A DNA stretch of 24,232 nucleotides from Clostridiales bacterium UBA1740 (GTDB lineage Bacteria; Bacillota; Clostridia; Oscillospirales; CAG-272): NCBI GenBank assembly GCA_002315715.1, contig DCHY01000044.1, forward strand, positions 1 through 24,232. Reading direction: 5' to 3'. The notes under the pieces are model-generated. The model saw only the letters and a list, made by a program, of their open reading frames with translations, was not told the origin of the DNA and searched no databases. A program made the translations under genes and the position numbers. Shown piece after piece: positions 23,090 through 24,232 of this stretch (position 1 is its first letter; each line of letters begins with the position of its first letter).

Positions 23090-23127
23090 AAGTATGATTT
23101 TTCATACTTGTAGGTTTTTTCATACTA
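23090..23127. repeat. Palindromic operator-like repeat, copy 1
   Basis: AAGTATGA (23090-23097) and TCATACTT (23102-23109) form an inverted repeat around TTTT. GTAGGTTTTTTCATACT follows, which carries another half-site (TCATACT). The whole 38-bp element recurs, with very few changes, at 23164-23201. It ends 5 bp upstream of the -35 box of the promoter at 23133. Confidence 0.8.
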
Positions 23128-23132
23128 TTCTA

Positions 23133-23161
23133 TTGACTTTTTTCTCGGATTCCCCTACAAT
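23133..23161 (+). promoter_or_regulatory. Promoter bracketed by operator-like repeats
   Basis: TTGACT (23133-23138), a 17-bp spacer and TACAAT (23156-23161). The predicted start near 23168 falls inside the perfect palindrome of repeat copy 2, and copy 1 ends just upstream of the -35 box. This arrangement would suit tight repression. The transcript would have a leader of about 440 nt before the AbrB-like gene. Confidence 0.75.
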
Positions 23162-23163
23162 AA

Positions 23164-23201
23164 AAGTATGAAATTTCATACTTGTAGGTATTTTCATACT
23201 T
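23164..23201. repeat. Palindromic operator-like repeat, copy 2
   Basis: AAGTATGAAATTTCATACTT (23164-23183) is a perfect 20-bp palindrome, followed by GTAGGTATTTTCATACT as in copy 1. The copies start 74 bp apart. This one sits on the predicted start of transcription. The binding protein is unknown. Confidence 0.85.
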
Positions 23202-23282
23202 CGCTATTTTCTTCTTTGATTTTTTCAGCGAGAAGGAACGGCAAGGGACTTTTCTATTTTGCTCAAATAGAGACTTTTCTCG

Positions 23283-23559
23283 GATAATAGTTTTGGAATA
23301 AAAGTATTGGATAGAAGTTTTGCAATGGAAATTCCGGGATAGAAAGGTTTGAGAAGAAAATTTGGGACGGAAACTTTGGATAGCAGTTTTGAGGCAGAAG
23401 CTTTGGATAGCAGTTTTGGGACAGAAGTTTTGAATAGTCATTTTGAGACAGAAGTTTTAGATAGTCATTTTGAGACAGACGTTTTGAATAGTAGTTTTTG
23501 GGTAGAAGCACTAAATGGAAGTTATGGATAGAAGTTTCTTATTTGAGTAGACGCTTTTG
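23283..23559. repeat. Degenerate tandem array alternating 13- and 14-nt units
   Basis: About 20 head-to-tail units resemble GATAGAAGTTTTG (13 nt) and GGACAGAAGTTTTG (14 nt). The centre (23379-23486) is most regular: units start at 23379, 23392, 23406, 23419, 23433, 23446, 23460 and 23473, so a 13-nt and a 14-nt unit alternate to give an exact 27-bp higher-order period. Outer units at each end are more diverged, as expected for an old array with recent expansion in the middle. The + strand is strikingly poor in C. All reading frames stay partly open because 27 is divisible by 3, giving 9-residue periodic peptides (such as FETEVLDSH), but these frames lack ribosome binding sites. The array lies in the leader or promoter region of the AbrB-like gene. 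Confidence 0.9.
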
Positions 23560-23585
23560 AATAGAGACATTCATTTTTATATGAT
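23557..23585 (+). promoter_or_regulatory. Possible proximal promoter of the AbrB-like gene
   Basis: TTGAAT (23557-23562), a 17-bp spacer and TATGAT (23580-23585). The -35 box uses the last TTTTGAATAG repeat unit. The predicted start near 23592 would leave a short leader of about 16 nt with its ribosome binding site GGAGG (23598-23602). Confidence 0.5.
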
Positions 23586-23607
23586 AAGACAAAAAACGGA
23601 GGATTTT

Positions 23608-23877
23608 ATGAGAAAAAGAATCAAAAGAAACGACGAACGGTGCGGCGTCACCGTCAAAATCGGCGAAAAGGGGCAAATCATTATACCGAAGCAGATGCGC
23701 GATATGTTCGGGCTGAATCCCGGGGACACGATCGTCGTGCTCGCAGATCCTGCGCGCGGCATCGCCATTCCGCCGAAGCGTACCTTTGCCGACTGGATCG
23801 GCAAAATGATTGCCGAAGGAACGCTGGACCCTGCCGCCATCAACGAAGCCGATAAAAAAGAGGCGAATTCCAAATGA
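23608..23877 (+). CDS. AbrB/MazE/SpoVT-family DNA-binding protein
   Basis: An 89-aa protein with a swapped-hairpin AbrB domain at about 14-55: VTVKIGEKGQIIIPKQMRDM then FGLNPGDTIVVL is the family core. A basic N-terminus (MRKRIKR) and an acidic/charged helical C-terminal extension (about 60-89) flank it. The domain dimerises and binds DNA, often AT-rich or repeated sites, as a transition-state regulator or antitoxin-like protein. The start at ATG 23608 is supported by GGAGG at 23598-23602; an upstream in-frame ATG at 23557-region has no such site. It overlaps the ABC ATPase gene by 4 bp, so it probably regulates that transporter and itself. No toxin gene is adjacent, so an antitoxin role is not supported. 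Confidence 0.88.
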   Translation: MRKRIKRNDERCGVTVKIGEKGQIIIPKQMRDMFGLNPGDTIVVLADPARGIAIPPKRTFADWIGKMIAEGTLDPAAINEADKKEANSK

Positions 23878-24232
23878 ATGACGTATTGACCGTTCGGGGA
23901 CTTTGCAAAAACTACCCGGCTTTTTCGCTTTGCGACGTGTCTTTCTCGGTCGAGAAAGGCTCGATCACCGGATTTATCGGACGCAACGGCGCCGGAAAAA
24001 CGACGACTCTGAAGTCCATTCTCGGTCTTTGCCGAAAAGACCGAGGCGAGGTTTATTATTTCGGATTGCCCTTTTCCGAGAATGAAAGCTACATCAAACA
24101 GCGCATCGGCTATGCCGGGGGGGCTGTCAACTACTACCCGAGAAAGAAAATCAAAGATATCGTTGCCATCACGAAATCCTTTTACGAGCACTTTGACGAC
24201 GGGCTTTTTTCGACGTATCTTAAGAAGTTTTC
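23874..24232 (+). CDS. ABC transporter ATP-binding protein, cut by window end
   Basis: The first 119 residues of an ABC ATPase that runs off the right edge. Walker A GRNGAGKTT (36-44, Lys42) lies after the opening strand MNDVLTVRGLCKNY, and the Q-loop region follows (IKQRIGYAGG, where the usual Q-loop glutamine cannot be placed with confidence). The segment FYEHFDDGLFSTYLKKF is like the YtrB/BcrA-type exporters, whose permease usually follows. The signature and Walker B motifs lie beyond the edge. The ATG at 23874 forms an ATGA overlap with the stop of the AbrB-like gene; the ATG at 23878 is out of frame. Coupling to the AbrB-like regulator suggests a regulated exporter, with substrate unknown. 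Confidence 0.88.
   Translation, partial: MNDVLTVRGLCKNYPAFSLCDVSFSVEKGSITGFIGRNGAGKTTTLKSILGLCRKDRGEVYYFGLPFSENESYIKQRIGYAGGAVNYYPRKKIKDIVAITKSFYEHFDDGLFSTYLKKF

Larger units (their letters stand above)
22987..23607. other. Long non-coding regulatory region before the AbrB-like gene
   Basis: No convincing gene is present in this 621-bp gap. It holds, in order: a bulged hairpin GATGACC/GGTCATC (23000-23027) with a pyrimidine-rich stretch after it; a promoter bracketed by two palindrome-containing repeats (23090-23201); a possible leader structure (outer stem CGAGAA 23229-23234 / TTCTCG 23277-23282, inner hairpin CTATTT/AAATAG 23254-23270); about 20 tandem units of 13-14 nt (23283-23559); and a second promoter-like pair (23557-23585). 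From about 23281 the + strand is rich in G, A and T and very poor in C, unlike neighbouring genes. Confidence 0.8.

Noticed and set aside
23130..23511. Two minus-strand open frames (103 and 82 codons) through the repeat array
   Set aside because: No ribosome binding site and repeated peptides arise from the array period; one also runs over the promoter and palindromes.
23349..23531. 60-codon open frame with 9-residue repeats on the + strand
   Set aside because: It is the translation of the 27-bp repeat array, starts at TTG and has no ribosome binding site. Repeat-driven open frames occur on the minus strand too.
23608..23877. Antitoxin of a toxin-antitoxin pair
   Set aside because: AbrB/MazE-type domains occur in antitoxins, but the adjacent gene is an ABC ATPase and no toxin-like gene is nearby.

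Overview
The window looks like a chromosomal segment of a Gram-positive, low-complexity-genome Clostridia-type Firmicute, probably an uncultured gut lineage. The support is: AAGGAG-type ribosome binding sites, clear sigma-A promoters almost all with a 17-bp spacer, an HPr with both His15 and Ser46, a four-cysteine L28, a YtvI-like AI-2E family protein, a membrane-anchored SbcC/YhaN-type ATPase, and an AbrB/SpoVT-type switch next to a YtrB-like ABC ATPase. No phage, transposase, tRNA, rRNA or CRISPR array was seen. All genes but one are on the + strand.

Layout. 1-209: a four-unit hairpin array with an exact 23-nt period (it may continue beyond the left edge), an inverted repeat and a consensus promoter. 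210-1304: a SerC-fold protein that has lost the PLP lysine. 1387-3619: typA and secG, each with its own promoter, ending in a strong terminator. 3690-4921: a CPBP membrane protease overlapping tadA. 4961-8009: rimM (apparently leaderless), trmD and a large polytopic membrane protein. 8153-8416: ptsH with promoter and terminator. 8518-11381: uvrC-rsmD-coaD, tightly packed. 11446-14856: pheS-pheT from a consensus promoter whose -35 box overlaps the coaD stop. 14940-17681: one large MacB/FtsX-type ABC transporter. 17844-18029: rpmB. 18066-19115 (minus): AI-2E family protein, convergent with rpmB across a bidirectional terminator. 19181-19651: cyclophilin. 19751-22938: an SbcD-like nuclease overlapping an SbcC-like ATPase with two membrane helices in its middle. 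22939-23607: a long non-coding regulatory region. 23608-24232: an AbrB-like regulator overlapping the start of an ABC ATPase cut by the window edge.

Most genes are housekeeping: translation and ribosome or tRNA maturation (typA, tadA, rimM, trmD, rsmD, pheST, rpmB), secretion (secG), CoA synthesis (coaD), DNA repair (uvrC and the SbcCD-like pair) and sugar-phosphotransfer or catabolite control (ptsH).

The unusual content is in a few places: the 23-nt hairpin array at the left edge, the degenerate SerC, the membrane-anchored Rad50-like protein, and above all the 22939-23607 region. That region has a promoter bracketed by two copies of a 20-bp palindrome, followed by about 20 degenerate tandem units of alternating 13 and 14 nt, leading into the AbrB-like regulator and ABC transporter. 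All functional statements are from reading the sequence; no database search was run.
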